A stretch of 15,014 bases of DNA from Deltaproteobacteria bacterium (lineage in GTDB: Bacteria; Desulfobacterota; Desulfobacteria; Desulfobacterales; Desulfatirhabdiaceae), in contig JAPLJE010000471.1 in the NCBI GenBank assembly GCA_026388755.1, positions 1-15,014 on the forward strand, given 5' to 3'. The notes beneath the pieces are model-generated. The model saw nothing but the letters and a program-made list of their open reading frames with translations. It made no database searches and was not told where the DNA came from. The position numbers and the translations under genes were made by a program. Positions 1-7,442 of the stretch are shown here, piece by piece. Position 1 is the first letter of the stretch; every line of letters starts with the position of its first letter.

Positions 1-438
1 GAATCCTGCGGTCAGTGCAACCCCTGCAGGGAAGGCATCAAGCAGATGCTCGAGATCCTGACCAGCATCTGTCAGGGAAACGGCAAGGAAGGCGACATCG
101 AAATGCTGGAAGAGCTGGGCAGTATGATCCAGAAGTTTTCGCTTTGCGGTCTGGGGACATCAGCGCCCAATCCGGTCTTAACCACGATTCTGTATTTTCG
201 CGATGAATATGAAGCCCATATTCGGGATAAAAAATGCCCCGCAGGGGTGTGCAAGCCGCTCTTTCATTATGAAATTGATGCTGAAGCCTGCACCGGATGC
301 CAGACCTGCGCCCGCAAATGTCCGCAAGAAGCGATTTCCGGAGATAAAAAGAAGCCCCATCAACTTGATCAGACCAAGTGCATCAAATGCGGCATCTGTT
401 ACGATGCCTGTAAATTTGGCGCAATTGTGATTCGATAA
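1..438 (+). CDS. NuoF/HydB-like NADH-binding flavoprotein subunit, C-terminal part
   Basis: This is the last 145 codons of a gene that begins upstream of the window. It opens in the NuoF iron-sulfur motif ([10 protein letters not shown], Cys at fragment residues 3, 6 and 9, with the fourth ligand at about residue 49 in [12 protein letters not shown]), which holds the [4Fe-4S] cluster next to the FMN/NADH site in NuoF, HoxF and bifurcating HydB proteins. After it comes an extra C-terminal domain with two CxxCxxCxxxC motifs (C97-C107 and C127-C137), as in HydB-type and Bam-type NuoF homologues and unlike plain complex I NuoF. The likely role is to oxidise or reduce NAD(H) in the cytoplasm and pass electrons to the NuoG-like/HdrA protein encoded 18 bases downstream. 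The FMN and NADH domains lie outside the window, so the exact subfamily cannot be fixed. Confidence 0.9.
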   Translation, partial: ESCGQCNPCREGIKQMLEILTSICQGNGKEGDIEMLEELGSMIQKFSLCGLGTSAPNPVLTTILYFRDEYEAHIRDKKCPAGVCKPLFHYEIDAEACTGCQTCARKCPQEAISGDKKKPHQLDQTKCIKCGICYDACKFGAIVIR

Positions 439-456
439 ATATAAGGGAACCGATTG

Positions 457-2478
457 ATGATCACATTCAAACTCAATGGTAAAACAGTTCAGGGGGAGGA
501 AGGGCAGTATATCCTCCAGGTTGCCCAGAAATATGGGGTCGATATTCCAACCCTTTGCCATCATAAAGCCCTTGAGCCGGCCGGAATGTGCCGGTTGTGC
601 ACGGTGGAGCTTTTTGACGGACGAAGAACCCGTTTTGTGACTTCCTGTAATTATCCCATCTGGGAAGGCATGGAGGTTAAAACCGATACCGAAGATGTAC
701 ACCAGGGCCGCAAGCTGATCGTGGAATTGCTGATGGCACGGTGTCCGGATGTACCGGTTCTAAAGGAATTGGGGAAAAAATACGGCATTTCGGAAACCCG
801 GTTCAAAAAAGAAGCGGATACCTGTATCCTTTGCGGCCTTTGCACGCGAATCTGTACCCGCATGGGAAACAGCGCCATCAGTCTGACCGGCCGCGGCGTG
901 GATATGAAGGTGGATACTCCGTTTCATATTCAGACTGACGTCTGCATGGCCTGCGGTGCATGCGCCTCGGTCTGCCCCACCGGGCACATCACGCTGGAAA
1001 AAATTCGGGACCAGGTCAGCGCCCATACCTTCAAGGCCATCCCATCGGAATACGATATGGGACTGAAAGGCCGAAAACCGGTTTATGTCCCCTATGCCCA
1101 GGCCGTACCCAACACCCCGGTCATCGACCGGTCGGTCTGCATCCATTTTAAAACCGGCGGATGCAAGGTCTGTACCGAATTCTGCGGGGTGAACGCCATT
1201 GATCACACCATGGAAGATGAGGTGGTGGAGTTAAATGTTGGCTCCATCATTCTGGCGCCCGGATACCAGCCCTTTGATCCGTCGAAATTTGATGCCTATG
1301 GATACTCTAAACATCCCAATGTCGTTACTGCCATGGAAATGGAGCGGATTCTGTCGGCCTCGGGCCCCACAGCCGGGCATCTAGTACGCCTGTCGGATCA
1401 TAAGGAGCCTAAAAAGATCGCCTGGTTCCAGTGCGTGGGTTCCCGGGACATGAACAAATGCGATCATGCCTACTGCTCGTCGGTATGCTGCATGTATGCC
1501 ATCAAGGAAGCCGTGATCGCCAAGGAGCATGCAGGAAGCGATCTGGACTGCGCGATATTTTACATGGATATGCGCACCCACGGCAAGGATTTCGAGCGCT
1601 TTTACAATACGGCCAAAGACAAACATGGGGTGAGGTTTATCCGCAGCCGGGTGCATACCATTGATCCGGTTGCAGGAACCGATGATTTAAGCATCCGCTA
1701 TATTACCGAAAGTGGCGAGACGGTCACGGAAGTCTTTGATCAGATCGTGTTGTCCGTGGGAATGGAAATAAACCCGGATATTGTCAGTCTGGCCAAACAA
1801 CTGGACATCGATCTGACCGCGGGGAATTTCTGCCAGACCACTTCATTTGAACCGGTGAGTACTTCAAGAGAAGGCATCTATGTGTGCGGCGCCTTCCAGG
1901 GACCCAAAGATATTCCGCAATCGGTTATCGACGCCAGCGCGGCTGCGTCAGCGGCGGGAGAGAGCCTCAGTCTGGCAAGAAATACCCTTACCCAGGCAAA
2001 GGAGATTGTTCCGGAAATCAATGTTGCCGGCGAGCGGCCCAGGATTGGCGTATTCGTCTGCAGATGCGGCATCAACATTGCCGGTGTTGTCAATGTTCCT
2101 TCTGTTGCGGAATATGCGGCAACCCTTCCCTTTGTGGAATTTGCAACCGATAACCTCTATTCCTGTTCCCAGGACACCCAGGACAATCTGGTCAGCATCA
2201 TCAAACAGAAAAACCTGAACCGTATCGTTGTGGCTGCCTGTACCCCCAAAACCCATGAACCCCTGTTCCAGGAAACCCTGATCAATGCCGGTCTGAACAA
2301 GTATTTGTTTGAAATGGCCAATATCCGGAATCACGATTCCTGGGTGCATAAAACATGTCCCGAAAAAGCCACCCAAAAAGCCAAGGATCTTGTGCGTTCG
2401 GCGGTGGCCAAAGTAACGGATCCATGTTCATCTGGAATCGGACCTGATTCAGGTGGATGGATTTGTGGGAAGCTTTAA
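457..2478 (+). CDS. NuoG-like/HdrA fusion protein, 5' fragment (frame broken near 2415)
   Basis: Residues 1-70 are a NuoG-type [2Fe-2S] domain (C34, C45, C48, C64). Two ferredoxin motifs follow (C123-C133 and C163-C173). Next is an HdrA-like FAD/Fe-S region without a GxGxxG motif, recognisable from the QAVPN segment, the CVGSRD and YCSSVCC motifs and the GPKDIP segment. From about residue 530 a second HdrA begins with its usual N-terminal CRCGIN motif (C535, C537) and the AACTPKTHEP segment. Native sequence stops at about V653; the last 20 residues are out of frame and end at TAA. ATG 457 is preferred over TTG 454 because AAGGG lies nine bases upstream of it. The fusion would take electrons from the NuoF-like subunit and feed the HdrA flavin, the site of bifurcation in this family. 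The two-HdrA architecture is seen directly; the electron route is inferred. Confidence 0.85.
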   Translation: MITFKLNGKTVQGEEGQYILQVAQKYGVDIPTLCHHKALEPAGMCRLCTVELFDGRRTRFVTSCNYPIWEGMEVKTDTEDVHQGRKLIVELLMARCPDVPVLKELGKKYGISETRFKKEADTCILCGLCTRICTRMGNSAISLTGRGVDMKVDTPFHIQTDVCMACGACASVCPTGHITLEKIRDQVSAHTFKAIPSEYDMGLKGRKPVYVPYAQAVPNTPVIDRSVCIHFKTGGCKVCTEFCGVNAIDHTMEDEVVELNVGSIILAPGYQPFDPSKFDAYGYSKHPNVVTAMEMERILSASGPTAGHLVRLSDHKEPKKIAWFQCVGSRDMNKCDHAYCSSVCCMYAIKEAVIAKEHAGSDLDCAIFYMDMRTHGKDFERFYNTAKDKHGVRFIRSRVHTIDPVAGTDDLSIRYITESGETVTEVFDQIVLSVGMEINPDIVSLAKQLDIDLTAGNFCQTTSFEPVSTSREGIYVCGAFQGPKDIPQSVIDASAAASAAGESLSLARNTLTQAKEIVPEINVAGERPRIGVFVCRCGINIAGVVNVPSVAEYAATLPFVEFATDNLYSCSQDTQDNLVSIIKQKNLNRIVVAACTPKTHEPLFQETLINAGLNKYLFEMANIRNHDSWVHKTCPEKATQKAKDLVRSAVAKVTDPCSSGIGPDSGGWICGKL

Positions 2479-3481
2479 AAGCACCCTGCACGCCAATGGA
2501 AAAGATGAGGTTCTGGAACACGGTGTTGCCGTGATTGCCACCGGTGCTACCCCTCTGATGCCTTCTGAGTATGCGTACGGCAAAGATGCCTGCATATTGA
2601 CCAGTCTGGAGCTGGACCGCAAATTCATGAATGACGATCCACTCCTAAAGACCCTGAAATCCGCCGTGTTTATCCAGTGCGTGGGTTCCAGAGAGCCGGA
2701 TCGTCCCTATTGCTCCCGTGTCTGCTGTACCCATTCCGTTGAGAATGCCCTGGAATTGAAACACCGGAACCCGGATATGAATGTCTATGTGTTATACCGG
2801 GATATCCGAACTTATGGCGAGCGGGAATATCTCTATAAAGAAGCCAGGGAAAACGGGGTTATTTTCATCCGTTTTTCCGTGGATGACAAACCACAGGTAG
2901 TGTTGGATAACGGTCGATTGACGGTTCGGGTGAAGGATCACATTCTGGGACGTCCCCTTGAACTGGAAACCGATCTGATTACCCTGGCCACGGCAATTGT
3001 CCCGAACCGGGATGAGAAACTGGCGAATTTCTTTAAAGTTCCGCTGAACGCCGACGGCTTTTTTGTTGAACGTCACGCCAAATTGGGGCCTTCGGAGTTT
3101 GCAACCGACGGCGTATTTTTATGTGGCATGGCACATTATCCCAAGCCCATCGACGAATCCATAGTTCAGGGGAAGGCGGCCGCCTCCCGTGCGGTTACGC
3201 TGCTGGCCCGTGAAATCATTCAAACCAGCGGCACGATTGCCGAGGTAGTTCCGACAACCTGCAGTTCATGCGGAGTCTGCGTTTCGATATGTCCGTATTC
3301 CGCGCCCTCGTTTATAGAGGAGGCCGCCCGCTTCAACCCGGGAAAGGCCCAGATCAATCCCGTGCTTTGCAAGGGTTGCGGGCTTTGCGTGGCTTCCTGC
3401 AGATCCGGGGCCATTCGGCTGAAAGGCTTTGACAACGATCAGATATTTGCGCAGATATTTGCGCTGAATGAAGCTGTTTAA
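2417..3481 (+). CDS. HdrA-like protein, 3' fragment of the preceding gene
   Basis: This frame is open from 2417, straight after an in-frame TAA, and its first codons (RIHVHLESDLIQVDGFVGSF) already match the middle of an HdrA protein, so it is the continuation of the gene before it rather than a separate gene. A GTG at 2453 could in principle start a 342-residue product, but no good ribosome binding site is seen. Visible parts are the FAD-domain HGVAVIATGA segment, the CVGSRE...YCSRVCC motif, the YVLYRDIRTYG segment, and two C-terminal ferredoxin motifs (CSSCGVCVSIC and CKGCGLCVASC). The GxGxxG dinucleotide-binding segment that should lie between the fragments, about 80 residues, is absent. 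A restored protein would be about 1,080-1,090 residues. If the break is real, the second HdrA unit would lack its FAD-binding P-loop and the product would probably be inactive. Confidence 0.82.
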   Translation, partial: RIHVHLESDLIQVDGFVGSFKSTLHANGKDEVLEHGVAVIATGATPLMPSEYAYGKDACILTSLELDRKFMNDDPLLKTLKSAVFIQCVGSREPDRPYCSRVCCTHSVENALELKHRNPDMNVYVLYRDIRTYGEREYLYKEARENGVIFIRFSVDDKPQVVLDNGRLTVRVKDHILGRPLELETDLITLATAIVPNRDEKLANFFKVPLNADGFFVERHAKLGPSEFATDGVFLCGMAHYPKPIDESIVQGKAAASRAVTLLAREIIQTSGTIAEVVPTTCSSCGVCVSICPYSAPSFIEEAARFNPGKAQINPVLCKGCGLCVASCRSGAIRLKGFDNDQIFAQIFALNEAV

Positions 3482-3566
3482 TTTATGGACCTGAAATGGC
3501 CGGCATCAGCTTCAAAGGATCGCATTCTTTAAGTCGGCCGGCGTTTGGGTAAAGGAGTGAAAATAA

Positions 3567-3998
3567 ATGACCGAGTTTGAACCCAAAATCGTCAGTTTTT
3601 TATGCAACTGGTGCAGTTACGGGGCGGCGGATCTGGCCGGGGTTGGCCGAATGGAATATCCGCCCAATATCCGGGTGATCCGGATTCCCTGCACGGGCCG
3701 AATGAGTCCGAAATTTTTCCTGTCGGCACTGAGTGAAGGGGCCGATGCGGTTTGGGTATCCGGGTGACATCCCGGCGAATGCCATTACCTGGAAGGTAAT
3801 TATTATGCCCGGAGAAAATTTGGACTGTTTATGAATTTAATGGAACACATGGGAATTGAGCCGGGGCGACTTCAGTTTTCCTGGATCAGCTCTGCGGAAT
3901 CCACCAAGTTTGTCGAGGTGGTCAAGACCGTTACAGCATCCGTAAAAGCCCTGGGTCCAAATACAACATATAAAAAACAAGCAGTTAAGGTAGCTTAA
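3567..3998 (+). CDS. MvhD/FloxD-like electron-transfer subunit, selenoprotein (Sec67 at TGA 3765-3767)
   Basis: Conventional reading ends at TGA 3765-3767, but the same frame continues with conserved MvhD sequence to TAA 3996-3998, giving 143 residues, a normal family length. The TGA falls in the GCHxGDCHY motif, here read as [20 protein letters not shown], so Sec replaces a conserved Cys. Other family marks are [15 protein letters not shown] near the N-terminus and the [10 protein letters not shown] segment. MvhD carries a [2Fe-2S] cluster and relays electrons from hydrogenase or Flox modules to HdrA. Sec versions are known in methanogens (VhuD) and, from recall, in BamF of the Geobacter benzoyl-CoA reductase complex. 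AGGAG lies about nine bases before ATG 3567. The gene sits between hdrA and floxC, the standard place. An automatic annotation will probably report a 66-residue truncated protein. Confidence 0.9.
3768..3800 (+). promoter_or_regulatory. Candidate bacterial SECIS hairpin for Sec67
   Basis: Sixteen bases after the TGA, ATTACC (3784-3789) and GGTAAT (3795-3800) form a perfect six-base-pair stem around a five-base loop TGGAA, with G as the second loop base. Bacterial SECIS elements lie inside the coding region shortly 3' of the UGA, with a short apical stem-loop carrying a G in the first loop positions, so both spacing and loop fit. An outer stem is also possible between CCGGGT 3760-3765, which overlaps the TGA, and GCCCGG 3807-3812. 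The pairing was worked out by eye without an energy calculation. Confidence 0.6.
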
Positions 3999-3999
3999 C

Positions 4000-4941
4000 A
4001 TGTCCGGATACCAAGATAAGATAAAAGAAGCCGCCCAGCGGCTTCTGAAGGAAGGAAGCGTTGATATGGTCATCGGGTTTCGAAAGGGAACCCTGCCGAT
4101 GATGAATGAGCCCTGCTTTATCCGTCGGCCTGAAGATGTCCATCAACTGGTGTGGGACAGCAACTGCGGCATCAACCTGGCAAACTATCTGACCGATCGG
4201 AAGGAAAAGATTGCTGTTGTGGCCAAAGGATGCGATTCCCGAAACATCGTAACCCATATCATTGAGAACAAGATCAAAAAACTGCATATTATCGGCGTTC
4301 CCTGCCAGGGGATGGTGGACAAGCGCAAGATCACCTCTTTGTTCGGAGACGGCATTCAGGATGTCACGGAAGATGGAGATGACCTGAAAATCAAGCTCCA
4401 GGGAAGCGAAAAAAGCCTGAAAAAAAAGGATGCGCTTCAGGAAAACTGTGCGGCCTGCATTCACCGCAACCCCGTGCTCTTTGACGAACTGGTGGGCGAA
4501 ACGGTTAAAGAGCAGACGGACGTGGATCGCTATGCCGATGTCACGCGGGTGGAAGCCCTCTCGCCCCAGGAAAAATGGCAGTATTTTGAAGATCTCATTT
4601 CCCCTTGTATCCGTTGCTATGCCTGCCGCAATGCCTGTCCGCTCTGTTACTGCCCAACGTGTTTCGTGGATGAATCCCGACCCCAGTGGGTGGGCAAAAG
4701 CCAGGACCCCGTTGATATTCGAACCTTTCATTTTTTAAGGGCTTATCACTGTGCCGGCCGGTGCACGGATTGCGGCGCCTGTGAACGGGCCTGCCCGGTG
4801 GGCATCAAGGTTCGGCAGTTTACCAGCAAACTCAACAAGGACTCATTTGATATGTTTGGATGGGAAGCTGGAATGACTCTAGATCAGCGCCCACCGCTGG
4901 ATACGTACAAACCGAATGATCCCAATGGTTTTATTAAATAA
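4000..4941 (+). CDS. FloxC-like iron-sulfur subunit (FrhB/FdhB-type plus ferredoxin domain)
   Basis: The 313-residue protein starts with an FrhB/FdhB-type region (residues about 25-110; VVAKGCDSRN and IIGVPCQGMVDKRK), has a CxxC pair at C150/C153, then a cysteine-rich ferredoxin region with C203-C206-C209-C213 followed by CPLCYCPTCF, and a last cluster motif C255-C258-C261-C265 (CTDCGACERACPVG). This is the layout of the FloxC/FlxC subunits found beside FloxD, FloxB and FloxA in sulfate reducers. It should carry several [4Fe-4S] clusters and pass electrons between the NAD(P)H module and the HdrA/MvhD core. ATG 4000 follows the mvhD stop by one base, so translation is probably coupled. No break or missing cluster ligand is seen. 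The F420-enzyme name some tools give it would be misleading here. Confidence 0.85.
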   Translation: MSGYQDKIKEAAQRLLKEGSVDMVIGFRKGTLPMMNEPCFIRRPEDVHQLVWDSNCGINLANYLTDRKEKIAVVAKGCDSRNIVTHIIENKIKKLHIIGVPCQGMVDKRKITSLFGDGIQDVTEDGDDLKIKLQGSEKSLKKKDALQENCAACIHRNPVLFDELVGETVKEQTDVDRYADVTRVEALSPQEKWQYFEDLISPCIRCYACRNACPLCYCPTCFVDESRPQWVGKSQDPVDIRTFHFLRAYHCAGRCTDCGACERACPVGIKVRQFTSKLNKDSFDMFGWEAGMTLDQRPPLDTYKPNDPNGFIK

Positions 4942-4956
4942 ATAAGGTCTGTTACC

Positions 4957-6015
4957 ATGAAAGTTCTCACCATCGTCAAAAAAGATTGGGCCGCCGGCAT
5001 TGAAAAGGCGAAATCGTCTTATCAGGTGTTTGGCCCTGTAAAAGAAAAAGAGTGGCATTGTTTTAAAGCCCTTGCCAAGGATGAACAACCGGACATGACC
5101 TATGCCAACACCCGGCTTTCTCCGAAATTTCTGGTTCAGCCGCAGACAGAGCCGATGTTTACCTATACTCTGGATGAACGCCAGGCGGATCATCACGTTC
5201 TGAAAGAAGTTCAGAAAGACGTCGGCCCCAAGGCCGTGATCGGTATCCGGCCCTGCGATGCTTCGGCGTTTTTGCTGGTGAAGCGCAATTTCGACGCCCC
5301 CCAGTATCAGGACCCTTACTGGCTGAAGGCTTACAGCGCCATGACCTTTGTGGGCTTTGCCTGCAATGATCCGTGCTCTACCTGTTTTTGTACATCTGCC
5401 GGATGCGGTCCCTTTCATGAGGCCGGCCTGGATGTGCTGCTGGTGGATGGCGGAGATCGTTTTCTGGCGAAATCGCTGACTGATAAAGGCAAGGCATTTC
5501 TGGCCGCCGGTGGATGGAAAGTGCAGGCGGAAGATGCCGGAAAAATTGAAACCCTGAGGCAGGCGGCCGAATCCAAGATCAGTTCGCGGATTTCAACAGA
5601 GAACCTGAAGGCCAAGGAAACCACGCAGATCTATGATGCGCCGTTCTGGGAAGATACCGCATTTTCCTGCATCAACTGTGGCACCTGCACCTATTCTTGC
5701 CCCACCTGCTGGTGTTTCGATATCCAGGATGAAAACCGGGGAAACTCGGGAGTTCGGCTTCGGAACTGGGATAGCTGCATGTTTCCGCTCTTTACCATTC
5801 ATGGAACCGGGCATAACCCCCGGGGTGCAAAAGTGCAGCGGGTCCGGCAGCGGTTTATGCACAAGCTGAAATACTATGTGGACAAGTACGATAACGGAAT
5901 CCAGTGTGTGGGTTGCGGTCGGTGCATCCGCCTCTGTCCGGTTAACATTGATATTCGCAAGGTCTGCAACCAGATGAATGATTATGATCCTGCAGCCTGC
6001 GTCTGCCCGGCTTAG
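4957..6015 (+). CDS. FloxB-like iron-sulfur subunit (sulfhydrogenase beta/AsrA type)
   Basis: The 352-residue protein belongs to the family of sulfhydrogenase beta (HydB) and anaerobic sulfite reductase A subunits. Marks are GIRPCDASAFLLVKRNF (about residues 93-109), the cysteine-rich FACNDPCSTCFCTSAGCG segment from C136, and two ferredoxin motifs, C238-C241-C244-C248 and C317-C320-C323-C327, the latter followed by PVNIDIR as usual. It carries at least two [4Fe-4S] clusters and should link the FloxA flavoprotein to FloxC. ATG 4957 follows floxC by 15 bases, with AAGG upstream. The gene is intact and of usual length. Confidence 0.87.
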   Translation: MKVLTIVKKDWAAGIEKAKSSYQVFGPVKEKEWHCFKALAKDEQPDMTYANTRLSPKFLVQPQTEPMFTYTLDERQADHHVLKEVQKDVGPKAVIGIRPCDASAFLLVKRNFDAPQYQDPYWLKAYSAMTFVGFACNDPCSTCFCTSAGCGPFHEAGLDVLLVDGGDRFLAKSLTDKGKAFLAAGGWKVQAEDAGKIETLRQAAESKISSRISTENLKAKETTQIYDAPFWEDTAFSCINCGTCTYSCPTCWCFDIQDENRGNSGVRLRNWDSCMFPLFTIHGTGHNPRGAKVQRVRQRFMHKLKYYVDKYDNGIQCVGCGRCIRLCPVNIDIRKVCNQMNDYDPAACVCPA

Positions 6016-6034
6016 CCAGAAAAGGGGGTGTACT

Positions 6035-6880
6035 GTGCAAAATCCATATTTGCCTTATCCGGTTCGGATTGATGAAATCATTACCGAAACCGAAGACAAG
6101 AACCTAAAGACATTCAAATTTGTCTTTCTCGATCCTAAAGATGAAGAAAAATTCGCCTATAAAGCCGGACAGTTCGCAGAACTATCGGTTACCGGAAAGG
6201 GTGAAATCCCCATCGGGATCGCCTCTTCTCCGACTGAAAAAGGATTTGTGAAATTCACCGTGAACAAGGTGGGCCTGGTATCCACTTATCTACATTCCAT
6301 GAAGGTCGGTGATATCATGGGACTTCGGGGACCGCTGGGGAATTCCTATCCCTGGGAGACCATGGAAGGCAAGAACGTGGTGATCATCGGCGGCGGGTTT
6401 GCCTTTACCACCCTGAGATCCTCCATCGTGTATATGCTGGATCCGGCAAACCGCTCTAAATTCAAGGACATCAACGTCATATACGGAGCCAGGTCGCCCG
6501 GCATGCTGCTGTATCGGGATGAACTGGCTGCCTGGGAACGCCGTGATGATATTCGCATGCACATCACGGTGGATGCGGCAAACGACCCGAGTTGGAAATA
6601 CAATGTCGGGTTTGTGCCGACCATCACCGAACAAAAAGCGCCCGAGGCGGGTGACGACACATACGCCATTATCTGTGGGCCGCCCATCATGATCAAGTTT
6701 ACCCAGCCCGTTCTGGACAAGATGGGATATGCGCACGATCATATCATCATGTCGCTTGAAAACCGGATGAAATGCGGCATCGGCATGTGTGGGCGGTGCA
6801 ATGTGGGAAAAGAATTCGTTTGTAAGGACGGACCGGTGTTTACGCTGGCCCAGCTGACGATCATGCCCAAGGAATATTAA
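6035..6880 (+). CDS. FloxA-like NAD(P)H:FAD oxidoreductase (sulfhydrogenase gamma type)
   Basis: This is a 281-residue ferredoxin-NADP reductase-fold protein. Residues about 45-70 form the flavin domain (KAGQFAELSV, then GIASSP as the FAD motif), GGGFAFTTLRSS is the NAD(P)-binding turn, IICGPPIM is the conserved nucleotide-side motif, and the C-terminus has the [2Fe-2S] ligands C247-x4-C252-x2-C255-x7-C263. It should be the NAD(P)H entry or exit module of the Flox-Hdr complex. GTG 6035 is chosen as start: AAGGGGG lies just upstream, and the protein then begins like its relatives (VQNPYLPYPVRIDEI). An ATG at 5978 in the same frame lies inside floxB and gives a poor N-terminus. It is the last gene of the operon. 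Confidence 0.88.
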   Translation: MQNPYLPYPVRIDEIITETEDKNLKTFKFVFLDPKDEEKFAYKAGQFAELSVTGKGEIPIGIASSPTEKGFVKFTVNKVGLVSTYLHSMKVGDIMGLRGPLGNSYPWETMEGKNVVIIGGGFAFTTLRSSIVYMLDPANRSKFKDINVIYGARSPGMLLYRDELAAWERRDDIRMHITVDAANDPSWKYNVGFVPTITEQKAPEAGDDTYAIICGPPIMIKFTQPVLDKMGYAHDHIIMSLENRMKCGIGMCGRCNVGKEFVCKDGPVFTLAQLTIMPKEY

Positions 6881-6896
6881 AGGCGAAAAGTATATA

Positions 6897-6949
6897 AGGC
6901 TGAAGATCCAAGTTTATTGATGGTTGAAATATCCTTCTGTCTTCAGCCT
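6897..6949 (+). repeat. Perfect 10-bp inverted repeat after the Flox operon
   Basis: AGGCTGAAGA (6897-6906) is exactly complementary in reverse to TCTTCAGCCT (6940-6949), separated by 33 bases. It lies 16 bases after the floxA stop and before the dsrC promoter. It may end the operon transcript or protect its 3' end. The loop is long and no T-run follows directly, so it is not a standard intrinsic terminator. Confidence 0.55.
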
Positions 6950-6978
6950 GAACATCTTATGCGTTTCTATTTTTCATA

Positions 6979-7005
6979 TTGACAATATCCGATCGATGCT
7001 ATAAT
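6979..7005 (+). promoter_or_regulatory. Putative sigma-70 promoter of dsrC
   Basis: TTGACA (6979-6984) and TATAAT (7000-7005) are perfect matches to the -35 and -10 hexamers, though separated by 15 rather than the preferred 17 bases. Shifting the -10 to TAATTA (7002-7007) gives 17. The region is AT-rich and lies about 75 bases before the dsrC start, leaving a leader of roughly 65-70 bases. This fits a strongly and constitutively expressed dsrC. Confidence 0.6.
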
Positions 7006-7080
7006 TAAAATAACTTATTTCATTAAGATTGCAGGCAGAATGCCAAAATGATAATTATTATAAACCAAGGAGGAATGTAA

Positions 7081-7398
7081 ATGCCAGAAATCGAATTTCA
7101 GGGTTCAACGTTTGTGGTGGATGAAGATGGTTTTATTGATTCATATACCAACTGGTCAGAAGGCTGGGTACAGTATGTGAAAAAAGAAGAAGGTATCGAC
7201 GAGCTGAACGAAGAACACCGCAAGGTTATCAGCATGTTGAGAGAGTACTATGAAAAGAACGGTATCGCCCCGATGGTTCGCGTACTTTCCAAGGTTACCG
7301 GCTTCAAACTGAAACACATCTATGAGCTGTTTCCGTCAGGCCCGGGCAAGGGAGCCTGTAAAATGGCCGGCCTTCCGAAACCGACCGGCTGCGTCTAA
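7081..7398 (+). CDS. dsrC: DsrC sulfur-carrier protein (TusE/DsrC/DsvC family)
   Basis: The 105-residue protein has full DsrC length and the diagnostic C-terminal arm GACKMAGLPKPTGCV, with C93 and the penultimate C104 spaced by ten residues. In dissimilatory sulfite reduction DsrAB loads sulfur onto these two cysteines as a trisulfide, which is then reduced by membrane (DsrMKJOP) or soluble Hdr-like complexes. Both cysteines are present, so this is true DsrC rather than a one-Cys TusE or RspA-type homologue. AAGGAGGA ends about eight bases before the ATG, an almost ideal ribosome binding site. The gene is monocistronic, between its own promoter and terminator, as dsrC often is away from dsrAB. 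Direction (sulfate reduction versus sulfur oxidation) cannot be read from this protein alone; the neighbours favour reduction. Confidence 0.97.
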   Translation: MPEIEFQGSTFVVDEDGFIDSYTNWSEGWVQYVKKEEGIDELNEEHRKVISMLREYYEKNGIAPMVRVLSKVTGFKLKHIYELFPSGPGKGACKMAGLPKPTGCV

Positions 7399-7442
7399 TC
7401 CTTTTCTTGTTTGAAGGTAAAAAGACGGCCTTTATGTATCTT

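Noticed and set aside
178..702. 174-codon open frame on the minus strand
   Set aside because: It lies opposite the NuoF-like and HdrA genes, which have clear motifs; it shows no family-like sequence or ribosome binding site.
2405..2480. Programmed ribosomal frameshift in hdrA
   Set aside because: About 80 conserved residues are absent between the frames; a frameshift would keep them. No slippery heptamer was noticed at the junction.
3497..3541. Repeated GGCCGGC words between hdrA and mvhD
   Set aside because: They are short self-complementary words common at this GC content; no clear regulatory meaning.
3985..4731. 248-codon minus-strand frame
   Set aside because: It covers floxC antisense; floxC is intact with full cysteine motifs, and the antisense product has no recognisable domain.
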